DNA of 64,000 nucleotides from Paramecium octaurelia (GCA_905182995.1 CAJJDP010000004.1:480417-544416); one strand, 5' to 3'; positions 27,166 to 39,421 are shown, numbered from the stretch's first letter. Notes: generated by a model not told the origin, from the sequence alone. A program made the numbers and translations.

Positions 27166-27664
27166 TCATCCTTGAGTTTCTCGTAAGACGACTTTAGCAA
27201 GTTTTTTGAGTTCAAGAAAATAACTAATATAAAATAAAAGCATTTACCTACTATTAGTAGGATGGTTGTAATTTTTGATGGCTCTCTGCAATTCTATGAT
27301 CTTATTCAGTGGCAATATATCTTGCAATTGTTTTTTGGGATATAAAATACTGCATAGTAATTATAGATTACTTTTAAGTTGGTTTACTCAAGTCAAGACT
27401 GGATCTTTGAAATGATAGTCTACCTGGAGATTTACGTATTTGAGGAGATGGATTCTAAGATTAATGAAGCGCATTATTTTTTGGTGATTTGGGAGATATG
27501 CTTGATCTCAAGATTTATTAGAGTTATTCCAGATTTGATTTTTTGGCTTAGTAGAGTATTTGTTTAGGTTAATCAAATTTACTGTTAATTTTGCCACGTA
27601 CTTCCTTACGAAAGTCATCCAATTCAGAAATTGGAGTGTTTGCTATAAATGATCCAGAATGCAT
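27166..27664 (-). CDS. Small Ser/Lys/Gln-rich protein, unrecognised
   Basis: 156 aa after removing one 28-nt intron (27224-27251). It begins MHSGSFIANTPISELDDF and continues FRKEVRGKINSKFDQPKQ and SISPKSPKNNALHQSQ, with SP and RKSPGRLSF motifs that suggest phosphorylation. No domain. Its ATG lies 10 bp from the divergent ATG of the casein kinase gene, the tightest spacing in the window. Confidence 0.6.
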
Positions 27665-27674
27665 AAAATTATTA
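27665..27674. promoter_or_regulatory. 10-bp divergent spacer between two start codons
   Basis: Only ten A/T bases separate the start codons of the 27166-27664 gene and the CK1 kinase. Promoter elements for each gene must lie within the other's coding sequence, unless one start is annotated too far upstream. Confidence 0.45.
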
Positions 27675-29021
27675 ATGAAAAAATTACCTAGTAGTTATTT
27701 GGAGCCTAAAATATTTGATAACAAATACATCATCAAATAAAAATTGAGTTCTGGGTCTTTTGGAATTGTTTATTTGGCAATTCATAAAGTTACACGCGAA
27801 GAAGTGGCTGTGAAATTGGAAAAAGGAGAATAAGAAACATTAGATAGAGAAGTTTACTTGCTCACTAAATTGTAAGGCATCTAAGGCATTACTAAACTTT
27901 ACTGGTTCGGGAGTGAGTAAAACTATAATGTTATGGTCATCGAAATCCTTGGCAAAGACTTAGGATATTATATAAAACATTACAAGCAATTATCTTTGAA
28001 AACTGGTTTACAATTATTGGAATAGCTAATAACAATATTTAGTTTTGTACACAACAAAGGAATTGTTCATAGAGATTTAAAACCTGAAAATATAATGATG
28101 GGTAAAATCAATTCAGCACAAGCATTTTTAGTTGATTTTGGAGTTTCTAAATAGATTTTCGATCAAGGAAAGCATATGTAAATGTTAACAATAATAAACT
28201 TAGACCTTTTCGAGATAAAAAGTCATTTATTGGAACAACTCGATATGCCTCCATTGCTGCGCATAGAGGATATGAAATCGGCAGAAAAGATGATCTAGAA
28301 TCTCTTATGTATGTTATTATATATCTTATATTGGGGTAAACATGTTAATTAGATTTATTAGCAAATTACCATGGCAAAATCTATAGAATATTGGGGATAA
28401 AGATAGAACGATTGTTGTTGGAGAAGTCAAGATGCAAACTACAATCTCGTAACTCTGTAAAGATTTGCCTCCAGCTTTCTCAGAATATCTGAAGTAAAGT
28501 GATCATCTTAACTAGTTATTTAAAAGGGCTTAAGTATTAAGACAAGCCTGATTATGATTTATTAAAGAAAATTATGAGACAATGTTCAGATGCAAATACT
28601 TATGATAATTAATTCGAATGGACTGATAAAATACAAGAGAAGTCCGGAGAACCTAAATAATAAAGTTCTTTCTTAGCTGTTCCGAATGGTTTAAATGATC
28701 AACAAAGATAAGGCACAAAAAAATAATCTTATATGGGTACTGATTCGATTTAGTTTAGGTTCTCAATCTTCTAATATAGTTAAATATATTCCTTCTTACC
28801 AAGAAGCAATTCCTATAAAATCTTAACCTCAAAAAATCATATTAAGTCAACCTCATATTGAAGTTTTAAAACAAATTGATACAGTTGACTTTGATGACAT
28901 TGAAGAAAACATGAAAAATTATCCCACTTTAGAATAAAAATTGTTGAGATTACAAGAATTTGATGCTAAGTTCAAGGATCAATGCATATCTCATTCTGCA
29001 ATTCATGTTTTTGAACATTGA
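27675..29021 (+). CDS. Casein kinase 1 family protein kinase
   Basis: 416 aa after removing introns 28178-28203, 28336-28361, 28494-28515 and 28737-28758. A CK1-type Ser/Thr kinase: glycine loop LSSGSFGIVYLAIHK (~20), VAVKLEK, catalytic loop [18 protein letters not shown], and the CK1 hallmark GTTRYASIAAH in place of APE, followed by RKDDLESLMYVIIYLI and LPWQNL. The C-terminal ~110 residues are a Ser/Gln/Pro-rich and then helical extension. Every splice lands inside conserved kinase sequence. CK1 isoforms are numerous in Paramecium and can act on cilia and DNA repair; the specific role is unknown. Confidence 0.9.
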
Positions 29022-29171
29022 AATCAAATTTATTTTAATTTACTTAATTAATTATTCAGAATAAATTATAAAATTAGAATTATTTATTCTTCCTAATTTA
29101 ATATATAGCTAATAATTGAAGACCCAATATTATCCTTATTCTAATACTTAAAGATACATACATTAAATATG

Positions 29172-31125
29172 TCAATTTATTTTTTCATAGAATAATTTTA
29201 CGACCTTTAAATTCTAAACAATTTCATCTAATTATTTAAATCCTTCATTATTAAATAGAATCCATTTCTCTTAAATCTTGCAATAACTTTGATAATTTGA
29301 ACGATCAATCTTCTCTATCAAACCAAATAATTAATATTTATGAATTGATTATGGATAAGACAGCTAATATGTATTAATCTGATCTTGATTGATATCTAAT
29401 ATTAGAAATTCTTCTTCTTCAGTTTTTTCGAAATCAAAGTAATCTTCTAAATTGTAATTCTTAATAATCTCTGGTTTTTCCCTCTCTATTTATATTGGTT
29501 CATTGTATATTGCATAGACTACAACCTTATTCACTTTTAGAATCAATTTTTGATCAATAAATTTAACAATACAGTTATTACATAATTTTAGATCACAAAA
29601 TGAACATCTCTCATTTCCTTATTGATTAGTTTAAAATATCAATTCATACTTTTAATTAAAAATCTTTTCTTTATAATCGGTGAAATTTGTCTCCTCAAAA
29701 AGATTTGCAATTTCTAAATGCAAATCAAAAAATTTAGATTGTTTATTTATGTATATTTTTCTAATAGCATCGAAATTTCTATATGACTTTAGTATTCCCA
29801 CTTTTTCAACAAAACATCTATTAATTGTTATTTCTAATTCTTCTTCACTTTTTTGACGTCTACTTAAATTATATATGTAATTTTTAGGAAGTTGATATAG
29901 GGGCATATCAGGATTTACTAAAATTATACAATATAATACTTGTTTCTGTGTAATTATTATTACTACATTCAAATAAAAAATCACTTTATGATAAAAATTT
30001 CTCAGCTAATTGCTTCACTGTTGTTTTATGATCAAAATTGACTTTTTATGGTTTTCCATTCACATAGACAGTGTCATATCTACTTTCAGTGATTGTAATG
30101 GAGTGCTCCTTTAGTAATTCAATGTCTTTTGATTCATAACATAAAACAGCCTAACATCCATAATATGATTCCTAAATTATTTCATTTAAGTTAAAATAAT
30201 TCTAAAAATTATTCTTAATAAAGTTCCTTATCTTATTACTACACTCATAATTTTTCAATAAGCAACTAAGTAATGATTATTATGACTCATAAACTGAAAA
30301 TCCCTTTTTGGAAATTTCAGTCTCTTCAAAATTAGTCTGAATTCTCTAATCCAAATGATTATTGTCTTATTTAAAATAAAAATTCTTATTTAATACTTGA
30401 ATGTCTAAGATTAAAAATTATCCATTATTTAACTAATGATTGTCTTATTTAAATTCTTCTACAACCAATTGATTCTCGTGAAACCATTTAATTAATTATT
30501 TAAAATCTTATGGTAAGTTCTTCAAGGTGTAAAATTTAATAAAATTTTTAGGAGGCACTTAAATTGTTAATTGTTAGTTTAAGAGATTTTCAAAATTTTA
30601 AATTGTATCTTATATCGTCCAATCTCTGGAGAAACATTAGACTCCTTCGATTATATTAGTAACTCCTTCATATAAAGGAATTAATTGAATTTTAAGATTT
30701 TTATTTATAAAAGTTCCATCTTTAAATAAAGTCTTAAATGTGTAGTATTCTAAGGGAATTTTATTTAAATTTTGAAGAGCAGTCACTAGTGATTCCCATA
30801 TATCTTGGGGTATGCATAAGTAATCTATGTTTAATTTTAACTTTTCATTTAAAAAATAATTGTATATTGGATCATCATATCTAAAGGTTATATAAAAGTT
30901 ACTATAAAATATTCGAATAATAATCGTCCACCAAATATAAATTTAAAATAGGAATTGTATTGACTTTATTAATGTCTAATGTTTGAGCAATTATTTTGGA
31001 TTTGTTTAACCATCTAAGTATTTTTCATAGAATTACTTTATTGATATCAAATAATATGTGGAATTATCTTGAAAATAGTCTTTAAATTCTTGACATTTGG
31101 TTATGCACTCAATTAGAGGTTCCAT
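29172..31125 (-). CDS. Ubiquitin-specific protease-like protein, probably inactive
   Basis: 643 aa after removing one intron (29918-29939). The C-terminal end matches the USP fold: a treble-clef-like CSFCDLKLCNNC zinc site (~510), LKVNKVVVYAIYNE (the vL-vhLkRF strand), then YQLFGLIEKIDRSNYQSY and WILFNNEGFKQLDE up to VVKLFYEK (the final vLFYer strand). A DUSP-like piece (YLCIPQDIWESLVTALQN, ~105) and a ubiquitin-like segment are also present. The Cys box (GNTCY) is absent at the N-terminus, and the catalytic GHY is replaced by NYQ. It is therefore inferred to be a pseudoprotease that may bind ubiquitin or USP partners. Family assignment is by fold landmarks only. Confidence 0.6.
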
Positions 31126-31217
31126 TAAATTTATTCAATAAATATAAAACACTTAAAAATAAAATAATAATATTAAGACTTTGATTCTGATAAATTACTG
31201 TATACATGTTAAAATAG

Positions 31218-32388
31218 TCATTTAATATTTTTCTTGAGCCTTAGTTTTTAAATTTCCTGATTTGGATTGATAGTTGATTCCATATTCATTACTTTAACCT
31301 TATTAATTTCTTCAAAAATCAAACAATAAATTTGAGTCAAAGTAATCTTGTCATCTTTTTCAAAATCGCATTCTAGTAGTCCATTAAAAGTGGTTTCTTC
31401 TTCTTTGTTTCTTATAGTATCAAAAAAAGGATGTTCTAAACACTAAGATTAATTAATTCTTACTTATTGGATAGTAATTCTATTTAAAGGATTTAATTGC
31501 AACATTTTATCTAATAAATCTCTAGCTTTAGCATCAGGATAAGGAACACTAAAGGAAGCAGGTTAAGGGGTTTTGTGCGGGAGTTTTTCAATGAATGATA
31601 AGGCATTTGCATTAGTTACAAAAGTCTTTAATTCTTTGTCTGAAGGTTTGCCCAAGATATCGAAGATTAGTTTGATCATCTAAAGGTAATTTGGTGCATG
31701 GAATAGAATTCTTCTGCTCATTAATTCTGCGAATGTGCAACCTAATGCCCAAACATCAACAGGTTTAGAGTAATGAGAACTTGATAACATAATTTCAGGG
31801 GCTCTGTAAAAACGAGTGACTACATATTCAGTCATGTTTTCTTCTCCTTATTAATCTTCATTTTCATCGAATTTCCTCGCAAAACCAAAATCGCAATAAC
31901 AAACTTCACATCTTTCATTTGCCAATATGTTCCTAGGTTTGATATCTCTATGAATAGAATTGGATGAATGTAAATAATGTAATCCCTTGCATAATTGATA
32001 CATTATAAATTAAACATGTTCCACACCTAACTCCTAATGACCAGCTACAACCTTTCCCAAATCAGTGGGGTAGTATTCGCTTACGATGTAAATGTCAAAG
32101 TTTTAAGAGTCAAATAAGATATCATAGATTTTTAATATGTTAGGATGATCCATCTACCTTTAAATGAGTATTTCCCTCAAAATTCGTTTGGCATCTATAA
32201 CATCTTCTATTTAATTTAATTTCTTTATGGCAACCTGATGTCTATTTATACACTCATACCTTCCTAGATTTGTGCTTTATATCATAAGCAAGGACTACTG
32301 CACCATATGTACCTGATCCAATCAATTTTATTATTTGATAGCGCTCTCCACAGTTGAATTCTATTCCTCCAAATTTATTTTATTTCAT
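31218..32388 (-). CDS. ERK-type MAP kinase (TEY)
   Basis: 374 aa after removing introns 32235-32259 (CAG acceptor) and 31443-31463. Glycine loop [20 protein letters not shown], catalytic loop [19 protein letters not shown], activation loop [14 protein letters not shown] with the dual-phosphorylation TEY, then [30 protein letters not shown]. The catalytic HRD is followed by IKPRN rather than LKPSN; the residues that act in catalysis are kept. It is likely activated by a MEK-type kinase. The C-terminal tail is short. Confidence 0.9.
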
Positions 32389-33643
32389 GAGATTAATTAA
32401 AGTAATTATAAAAATAAATGTTCCGAATTCCAAAATATATAGAGATCAAAAATCAATCTATTTAAACCTCATCGCTTATAATGTTTCTCAAAATTAATCT
32501 AGTAAATATTCAAACTTAATTATTATTTTTTTACTGAAATCATTCAATAATCAAATGCCACTCTTGATTCCAATAGATCTTAAGTGAAAATTCGCTTTAA
32601 ACATAAAAACTACAATTATTTCTTCAATTAAATGCAAACATCTAATATAATTTCAATAAATCATTGTTTCTGATGGACAAAATCAAAAGTGACTTCAATC
32701 ATTAATTTTTTACATTTAATAATATTTATACATATATTAAATGTTTGATCAACTGTATCCACCATTTTGGTGAATCAATCACTGCATATTTTACGAACGA
32801 GATTATTGCAGATTATCAGTATTTCAGAATGCTTTGAATTAAAACATATCCAATATTAGAATATTTCGAAGGCTAATTGTGTTAATATAACTAGGTTTTC
32901 TTATTAAATCTAAATCTAATAGTTTAATTTTACATTGAAAACTTGATTACCTAGAAATATGCTCAAACAAATTTTAATATTGAAAGGCTAAAGAGACAGA
33001 GAAGCAAATTGTTAAGATTATAGCAGTAGATTGATTCCACAAAGAATGAATAACAAAATACAGGAATAAATATTATGATAACTTCAAGCTAAATGCAAAT
33101 GCTGATAACGAAAGGAAAAATTACATTATTTTTTTGATAATTAAAAGTGCGAAACATCTGTTTGTTTTCTCTTACTATGTTTTGCAACTTCTGACAGAGA
33201 GGATAATTAACTATATATATCACAAAATTGTTGTATTTAAATAGAATATTCATTTTCTACATTCTTTGTTTTGATTTATAGTTATTTAATGTATTAACAA
33301 CTTATTAAATTATCTATTTTGATAACATATGTATATGTTAAATGAATAATATAAATATTATAGATCAAAATAGAAATTATCTTATAAATTAAATCTGGTA
33401 ATCTATTTTAGAGTATAGCAAATATTAAGAAAGAAGACTAATAATTGTAATTAGATTTTTTAATTAACTTGAATTTAACAAAAATAATTGAGTTGAATTT
33501 AGATCTAAACAAGTTTGTTAGATGACTCAAAGTAAAAAGACTATGATTTAATAATTACAGAAGATATTCTTTTATAGAAACATTAAATAATAATAATCTT
33601 TTCTTATCAAGTTATTTTATAAGGTTGATATTTAAAATATGCA
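32389..33643. other. Intergenic, nothing recognised
   Basis: 1.25 kb with no supported CDS, RNA gene or repeat on either strand. Upstream of the MAPK start it presumably holds that promoter. Confidence 0.5.
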
Positions 33644-34047
33644 TCATGATTTGAACACTAGACAAGCCAAATTACCATTATAAAACATAAATAGTCTAGT
33701 ATTGTTTTATACTGTAACATCATAAGCATATCCTTCACCTTGAATTGATTATTAAAATGAATTACCTATAATCACTTGCCAAGTTGGACCATACTTCTTT
33801 TCAAGTGCTTCTTTAATGGTTTTGCATGCATTCTTTGATAATATGGATAATTATTATACTTCAATTGATAAAACTGGAGATGAGTTATTTTCAATTCCTG
33901 AAACTATCGAGTCTTAAACTTCGGATAGCATATCTGGACTCATATCTGTATCCTTCATTTAACAACAAATATTACTTTGATAATAGCTGTTCCAAGCATT
34001 TCCTTTTTTAATTAGGCAAGGTCTTAAGTTTCCTTCTTTTCTTCCAT
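33644..34047 (-). CDS. DYNLL: Dynein light chain, LC8 type
   Basis: 108 aa after removing three introns (33953-33975, 33833-33859, 33739-33765), all with AAG acceptors. With them removed the protein aligns without gaps to LC8: IIKDTDMSPDML, then IEKNACKTIKEALEKKYGP, TWQVIIGEGYAYDV, NTRLFMFYNGNLACLVFKS. LC8 is a dimeric hub that clips onto dynein intermediate chains and other partners, in cytoplasm and cilia. An N-terminal extension of ~15 residues precedes the core. Leaving either 27-nt intron in would insert nine residues into a conserved strand or helix. Confidence 0.9.
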
Positions 34048-34089
34048 TTTGAATTATATGAATAATATTTATATATAAAATATATATAA

Positions 34090-34964
34090 TCACAATTAAA
34101 CATTGCATATTAAATAGCTTTCTTGCTTTTTATCTAAATCCTGTATTAATTTAGCAGGGTTCAACTTGATTAAACAACTAGATCCCATATATTGAGTCTT
34201 CTCATCCTTTCCTACTTTATCTGAACAAACGAAAAGAAATTATTTATGATAATTATTAGATTTGCCATCCCTAATCGGTTTGAGTCTCCAAAGCCAATAA
34301 TCTAGAATGCCATTATTGTCATTATTATCTGGTTCATGATCCTTTATACATTGAATCATAAATTACATTCCAAGCAGCCATGAATATTAGACCATCCACA
34401 TTATTCTGCAGACAGAAATCTGCCAATTCGAACTTACTGTTGTCTTTGAATTCCCATGGATTAATGTCCATACATATGCCAAATGCAAACTTTATCGTTT
34501 AACCTTTTGTTGTTTTTAATTCTAAGCACTTAAATTCTTAGCCTTCATCTGCCCAAGTCTTATCTGTTTCAAATAAATGCTTCTTTCTAACATTTAGAAT
34601 AGCCTCCCCTTCTCTATTAACAACTACAGCTGAGTTATATAATTTATCTCCATCAACTTCTGCATATCCACAAGACACATAGCATTTTAATCTTTAAGCA
34701 ATTTATTTACAAAATTCATAAGTTGGTCCTTTGCCATATTATTCTAAAAATGGCTTTATAGCATTTTTATCAGGATAATAGTAGCTATTATATTCTTTTA
34801 ATAGTATACCCGATCAAAGCCATTTCAGGGAAAACTAAAATATCTATTTCATCTTTTGATGAGTACTTTTATAAGGATATGTTGATTCGATTTATGTTTG
34901 CCTTGAAGTCATAGTTATTATTGATTTATCCAATCAAAACTTTTACCTAGAGTGTTTTATTCAT
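34090..34964 (-). CDS. NTA1: N-terminal amidase (Nta1-type nitrilase)
   Basis: 274 aa after removing introns 34785-34809 and 34342-34366 (AAG acceptor). Carbon-nitrogen hydrolase of the nitrilase fold. The triad is visible: Glu in LVFPEMALIGY (~50), Lys in LNVRKKHLFETDKTW (~130) and Cys in FAFGICMDINPWEF (~175). GICMDINP is characteristic of Nta1, which deamidates N-terminal Asn/Gln for the Arg/N-degron pathway. Length is shorter than yeast Nta1 (~457 aa) but covers the catalytic domain. It lies 42 bp upstream of the LC8 gene on the same strand. Confidence 0.85.
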
Positions 34965-35256
34965 AGACAGGATTTTAATTAAATTTAAATGTGTTATAAA
35001 ATCACTCCTGAAACTTAGATTATTCTAAAACAATAGAGAATTAATGATAATGTTAATAAGGATTTACATTTCTCATAAATCATTTATGTATTTAATTTTT
35101 CCATTATTAAGTCTATAATCTATTTTGTCATCAATAATGTTTTTAAATATCAAATGATTTGTTTGTTGAAATAAGAAGATTAAAGTAAGAATTGAAATTA
35201 TTTAATTTATCTAAGAGTAATACTATTTATATTTAAAATACATTTGAAATATTCAT
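34965..35256. other. Intergenic
   Basis: About 290 bp between two minus-strand genes; it contains the Nta1 upstream region and the 3' end of the coiled-coil gene. Nothing distinctive. Confidence 0.5.
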
Positions 35257-36186
35257 TCACAAATTATAGTGAAATTTAAATAACTCAATAATTTACAACA
35301 GTTATCCATTATCTTTAACATTTGAAATGTCTGTTTCTAAATTTTCCTTCCTTTCTTTCCAAATAATACATTCATCTATTTAATCATTTTAATATAGCTC
35401 ATATATCCTTTATTCTATTGATTAACATAATTAAAAGTATAATTAATCAATTCTTGATATGATTTCTTAAGTTTATTCATTATTGTCTTACTCTATGCTA
35501 TCCTATCTCTAATAGAAACCAGTCAGATTTTTATGGACAATAATATTCATAGAGCGATCTTACTCGTCATTCTCCTCTGTAAATTACTTATATAAGTTTG
35601 AAATGATACTTAATTAATTTTCAACTCTTCTTCTACTTTGTGTCTTTCCTATTGTAAATTATTTTTCATATAGACTTTAGCTAGAATTTCTGCTCTTTTT
35701 TTATAATCATCCTTGTCTGGTTTTTCTAAGAATTGAACAAAATAGTCATTTTAAAATTAGCATGAGACTTCTTTTAATTATTCTTAAATTAATAGTTAAT
35801 GCATAAATGTAGATTCACTTATATTAGAATGTTAATGAATTATGGATCCTAATTGATCTTATGGTTGATCATCTTCTAACTCATTTTTTAACAAACTCAT
35901 TCTCTATTCAAAAGGATCTGATAATTATTTTTTAATTGCTTTAGGTCTTAAGTCTTCAAATTCCTTTAACTATTTAAACTATGGCATGATAACTTCCATT
36001 CCTTTTGAGTTAATTAAGTATGATCCCTATCTTAAAAGTTAAATCTACAATCAATTTTTAATTTTAATTTTCGACATTAAAGAAGGCTTAATTATTTAAG
36101 TTATTTTTGGATGAAACGCTTTTTTAACTATCGTTAGCGCTATTTGTTTTTATTTTTCTTTCAGTACTCTAATTTTCGATTTGCAT
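35257..36186 (-). CDS. Coiled-coil protein, unrecognised
   Basis: 294 aa after removing introns 36027-36048 and 35587-35609 (AAG acceptor). An Asn/Ser/Gln-rich N-terminus is followed by long charged helices (FKQLKEFEDLRPKAIKKQL, YFVQFLEKPDKDDYKKRAE, QQERHKVEEELKINQQF, ISRIDQLYFQLCQSIEQ). No catalytic motif or transmembrane segment. It starts 37 bp from the divergent ATG of the next gene. A structural or cytoskeletal role is possible but not shown. Confidence 0.65.
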
Positions 36187-36223
36187 TTTATGAAATGATA
36201 TTTAAAAAGAGAATAATTAATTT

Positions 36224-37492
36224 ATGTAATATTATAAATCTCTTTCATCCTCTATAACTAAAGAGCAGAAATTTGGAGAATTAGTTTAATCGATTAAATG
36301 CACTAAAGATAACCTATGTGATGAGTAAAGTCAAAAATTTTATAGCCTCATCAACGAAAGTATATAAATATAATATGAACTAATTCAAAATTCAGAAGCT
36401 TCGAAATTATCTAATATATAATTATTAAAAATCTCAAATTTCCAATTTATTAAATGTCATGAATGTTATTTTTGTATAATTTTCAATCTATCAAATGACA
36501 CTTTGTAATCAAGATTAAAAAATGAAATTATGAAGGTGAATGCATTTATATTATTATAGTATTCATTCCAAACTTATTTTTTTGATTTCTCTTTAGAAAA
36601 TGTTAATGAACATGATATAAATGCAGAATTTGAAGCCTTTGACAATTGTACTAATCAAAATTTTAGAGAATGCAGAGTAATGATATTTTCAAAAGACTTT
36701 GATCAAAAGATAATTGACAAAGTTAATATATTCCCATATATTTATTTTTGTGGCAATCCAACTAAGGTAAATGAGACATATTTAGAGAATCTTCAACTAC
36801 ATTAGATTTTCTTCACATTAGATTTGTAGTACAAAAGAATATTATAGTTGCTTCCCACTGGGTAAAAAATTATATAATTAGTTTATCCATGTTAAATTAA
36901 CAAATTTATACTAATATCAAGGTTACTGGACTTATTGAAGATATTAATGAATAGAGTTATTACATTAAGCATCCATCACTTAAATTTGAAAAATCATAAT
37001 ACAATATAATGCTATCGTGTTCTATTCCATATATGAATGTAGATGAATATATGTACATTCCACTTTCATTAGCAATTCAAAAGATTGAAATTTCAGATAT
37101 CATTTAGAAAAATGAGAATTTACAACCAGCTAAAGAAATTAATAATGAAGTTTATGACTATGTGTACAAGTTTAAAATTTTGAATGTAAGCCATTAAACT
37201 TAGATAGTAAATTGATGATCAAATCAAATTGAGTGAATTGGAATTTTCAATTATTTTATAAGATTAATTCTTTTCCGTAGATCAATTAATGTTTAGAAAT
37301 TAAATAAGATAAATATAGGAATTCTAGAGGGAGAATGAATTCAATGAAGGGGAACTTTATGAAATAGAGAAGATTCTTGAGGATTTGTGTAAATGTGATA
37401 AGCCTTCCTTTTAAAAGTTGATTACATACTATTAGATGAAGTAAAGCATGCTTTATAGAATGAAGATTAATAGTTTTATTTTTTAATTATGA
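36224..37492 (+). CDS. Unrecognised 408-aa protein
   Basis: 408 aa after removing introns 36862-36881 and 37186-37207; an additional in-frame GTG...TAG candidate of 24 nt at about 36537 is optional. The protein mixes helical and strand-like segments: CRVMIFSKDFDQKIIDKV, IFPYIYFCGNPTKVNE, LNQQIYTNIKVTGLIEDI, YNIMLSCSIPYMNVDEYMY. No motif that I can name. Divergent from the coiled-coil gene at 36186. Function unknown. Confidence 0.65.
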
Positions 37493-37547
37493 ATCAATTA
37501 ATATTATATAAATTTATTATTTAAAAATGAATGAATAATTATATAGG

Positions 37548-38078
37548 ATGGAAAAAGAGAAAAATAACCGATGTAGGTTATTACATAAAGTTTATGCTTA
37601 AAAATAGAAGCCTCCCTTCAATAACATGAGTTTCCAAATTCGAGTTTAAAATATGTTAAAGCAAATTCAATATGCATAAAACGAAAGAGTGCGCTGCCAA
37701 AGCGAGTTTGTAAATAAATTCCCTTCTATTCTAAAACTGAACCCACTTTCCAGACCTTAAAATATAGTCCCATTAAATTTGAGACTAAACACCATTCGCA
37801 CCTCCTCTAGACAAAGCAATTTAATTATAGATGGAACTACTAAAAAGAGCTAAGAAAAAAGATTTTAATAGGCAAGCTTAGAATCAAATCTGAGACAATC
37901 TTCGAGTCCTTTGAGATCTGATATCAAGAATAAAACCTCAATCTAAACATTAGTTCTAAAAGATATACTACTTGTAAAAGAACAGCATACTAAACTTGAT
38001 TAGCAAACACAAGTAGAATATAATTTGATTGAAAATATATCGAGCTGGTCGAGAAAGTCTTCCGAAAGCATCTTTTGA
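37548..38078 (+). CDS. Basic, Ser-rich protein, unrecognised
   Basis: 176 aa, no intron. Strongly basic N-terminus (EKEKNNRCRLLHKVYAQKQK), then Arg/Ser-rich text (LNTIRTSSRQSNLIIDG, RQSSSPLRSDIKNK). It lacks hydrophobic segments and looks disordered. The reading is clean from ATG to TGA. It begins 55 bp after the stop of the preceding gene. Confidence 0.6.
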
Positions 38079-38451
38079 TTTTGTGTATATATTCTTTCTA
38101 TTTATTAAGAAATTTAATGATTAGATTATTATTACTGTAACATAAACTCTGTTGAAATATTATTGATGAGTACTGAACTCTAAATACTGATTTAGTACTC
38201 AAAATAATCTGATACATAAATGTTTGAAATTTTCAAGTTAAAAGAGAAATTGAAATGATTGATTATAGACTTTAGCCAAAGTTAATCACTTAAATATTTG
38301 TGATGGATGATGCCTTCCAAATTTAAAACCTAATATTATTTGGCAATTGTAAAAGTGATAAAGGAAAGTAGAAAAATCATTAGAAAAGAGAATATCTAAT
38401 TGCTGTTTAAAATTATCTTATTTGTTTGAATAATTTACTGTATTGTATTAA
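38079..38451. other. Intergenic
   Basis: About 370 bp between convergent 3' ends, with no ORF or RNA seen. Confidence 0.5.
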
Positions 38452-38755
38452 TCATTTGGGTACGTCCTTCTTTCTTTATCTTCTTTATTCGACTTATTTC
38501 TTTCTTTCCTCTTCAATTAAGTCCTTTCTTCCTGCATGCCAATTTGGTCCTTTTCTCTTTTATTAAGGTCCTGTTCCAGCAACAGCTGTTCCAAATCTAA
38601 AGAATTATTTGATAAGTCAAAAACCTTCTGTTAAAGCAAATTCTTTTATAAGCTCTTCCCTTTGGAATTTTGTGTCTTCTAACTTACTTCTCAACTTTTG
38701 GTGTTTGTTTTCTGACTTTACCAGCTTTGGCCAATGTACCGTGAAGTTTTCCCAT
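38452..38755 (-). CDS. RPS30: 40S ribosomal protein eS30
   Basis: 91 aa after removing one 28-nt intron (38597-38624, GTT donor) that splits NRR|F. The start MGKLHGTLAKAGKVRKQTPK and the RAYKRICFNRRFGTAVAGTG core match eS30, and a long Lys/Arg-rich tail follows (DLIEEERKKQVEQRR). No ubiquitin-like (FAU) fusion is present, as in other ciliates and fungi. The tail is longer than the ~60-residue mammalian mature protein. Confidence 0.9.
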
Positions 38756-39421
38756 AATAATTTTTTTTTAATAAAAAGATTTAAATTTTTTTGATTAATC
38801 AATCAGATTGCAGTCTATATGAGGAATCAATACATCTGATTTCTCAGAAAATACACACAAATCATTAAGTTGATTTGGTATATGTATAGTTCTATCAATA
38901 CAAAAATTTCAAAAAATCACTAATTCTCAGAACTTCATTGATTTAAATAAAACCAAAATTTTGATAAGGTAGAAATGGCTAATTCAACTGATGAGGAGAA
39001 GTGATTGATCATAATTTAATTTAGAATTTATGTAAATCTGGATGAAGTTTATAAAACAGATTATAATTTGAAGATGAATAGAATAAAAATGAGGATTAAA
39101 CCATTTAGCCACTAATTCAATATATTATCCATATAGATCGATAAATTCATTAATATCTATTTCTATAAGGCGTGACATGATTCGAATAAAATTTGACAAC
39201 ATCATTTTCAAGCTTAATAGATTAAATCATTTACCCACATTTTTGAAACATGCCTGCACCAGCATATGTAAATAACAGAATAGGTCAATCCCATAATTAA
39301 TTTTTATTTCATATTAAAATAATAAATGCAGGTTTTGAGACTTTAATTTACATAAATAAAGATGTTAAAAATGTTTGCATAGAATTATATTAATTTTTGA
39401 TATAATTCTATTATTTAAGGA
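38756..39421. other. Intergenic with a short plus-strand ORF
   Basis: An ATG at 39250 opens MPAPAYVNNRIGQSHNQ, which reads naturally and might be a first exon of the gene at 39422, but no GT-AG intron joins them in frame. The rest is featureless. Confidence 0.4.

Noticed and set aside
27379..27567. Plus-strand hydrophobic ORF (and a longer ciliate-code extension)
   Set aside because: The opposite strand gives a spliced 156-aa reading from an ATG with natural composition; the plus reading is Ile/Leu/Phe run-on.
38609..38802. Pair of opposing 61-aa ORFs
   Set aside because: Both are out-of-frame readings across the eS30 gene (38452-38755, minus).
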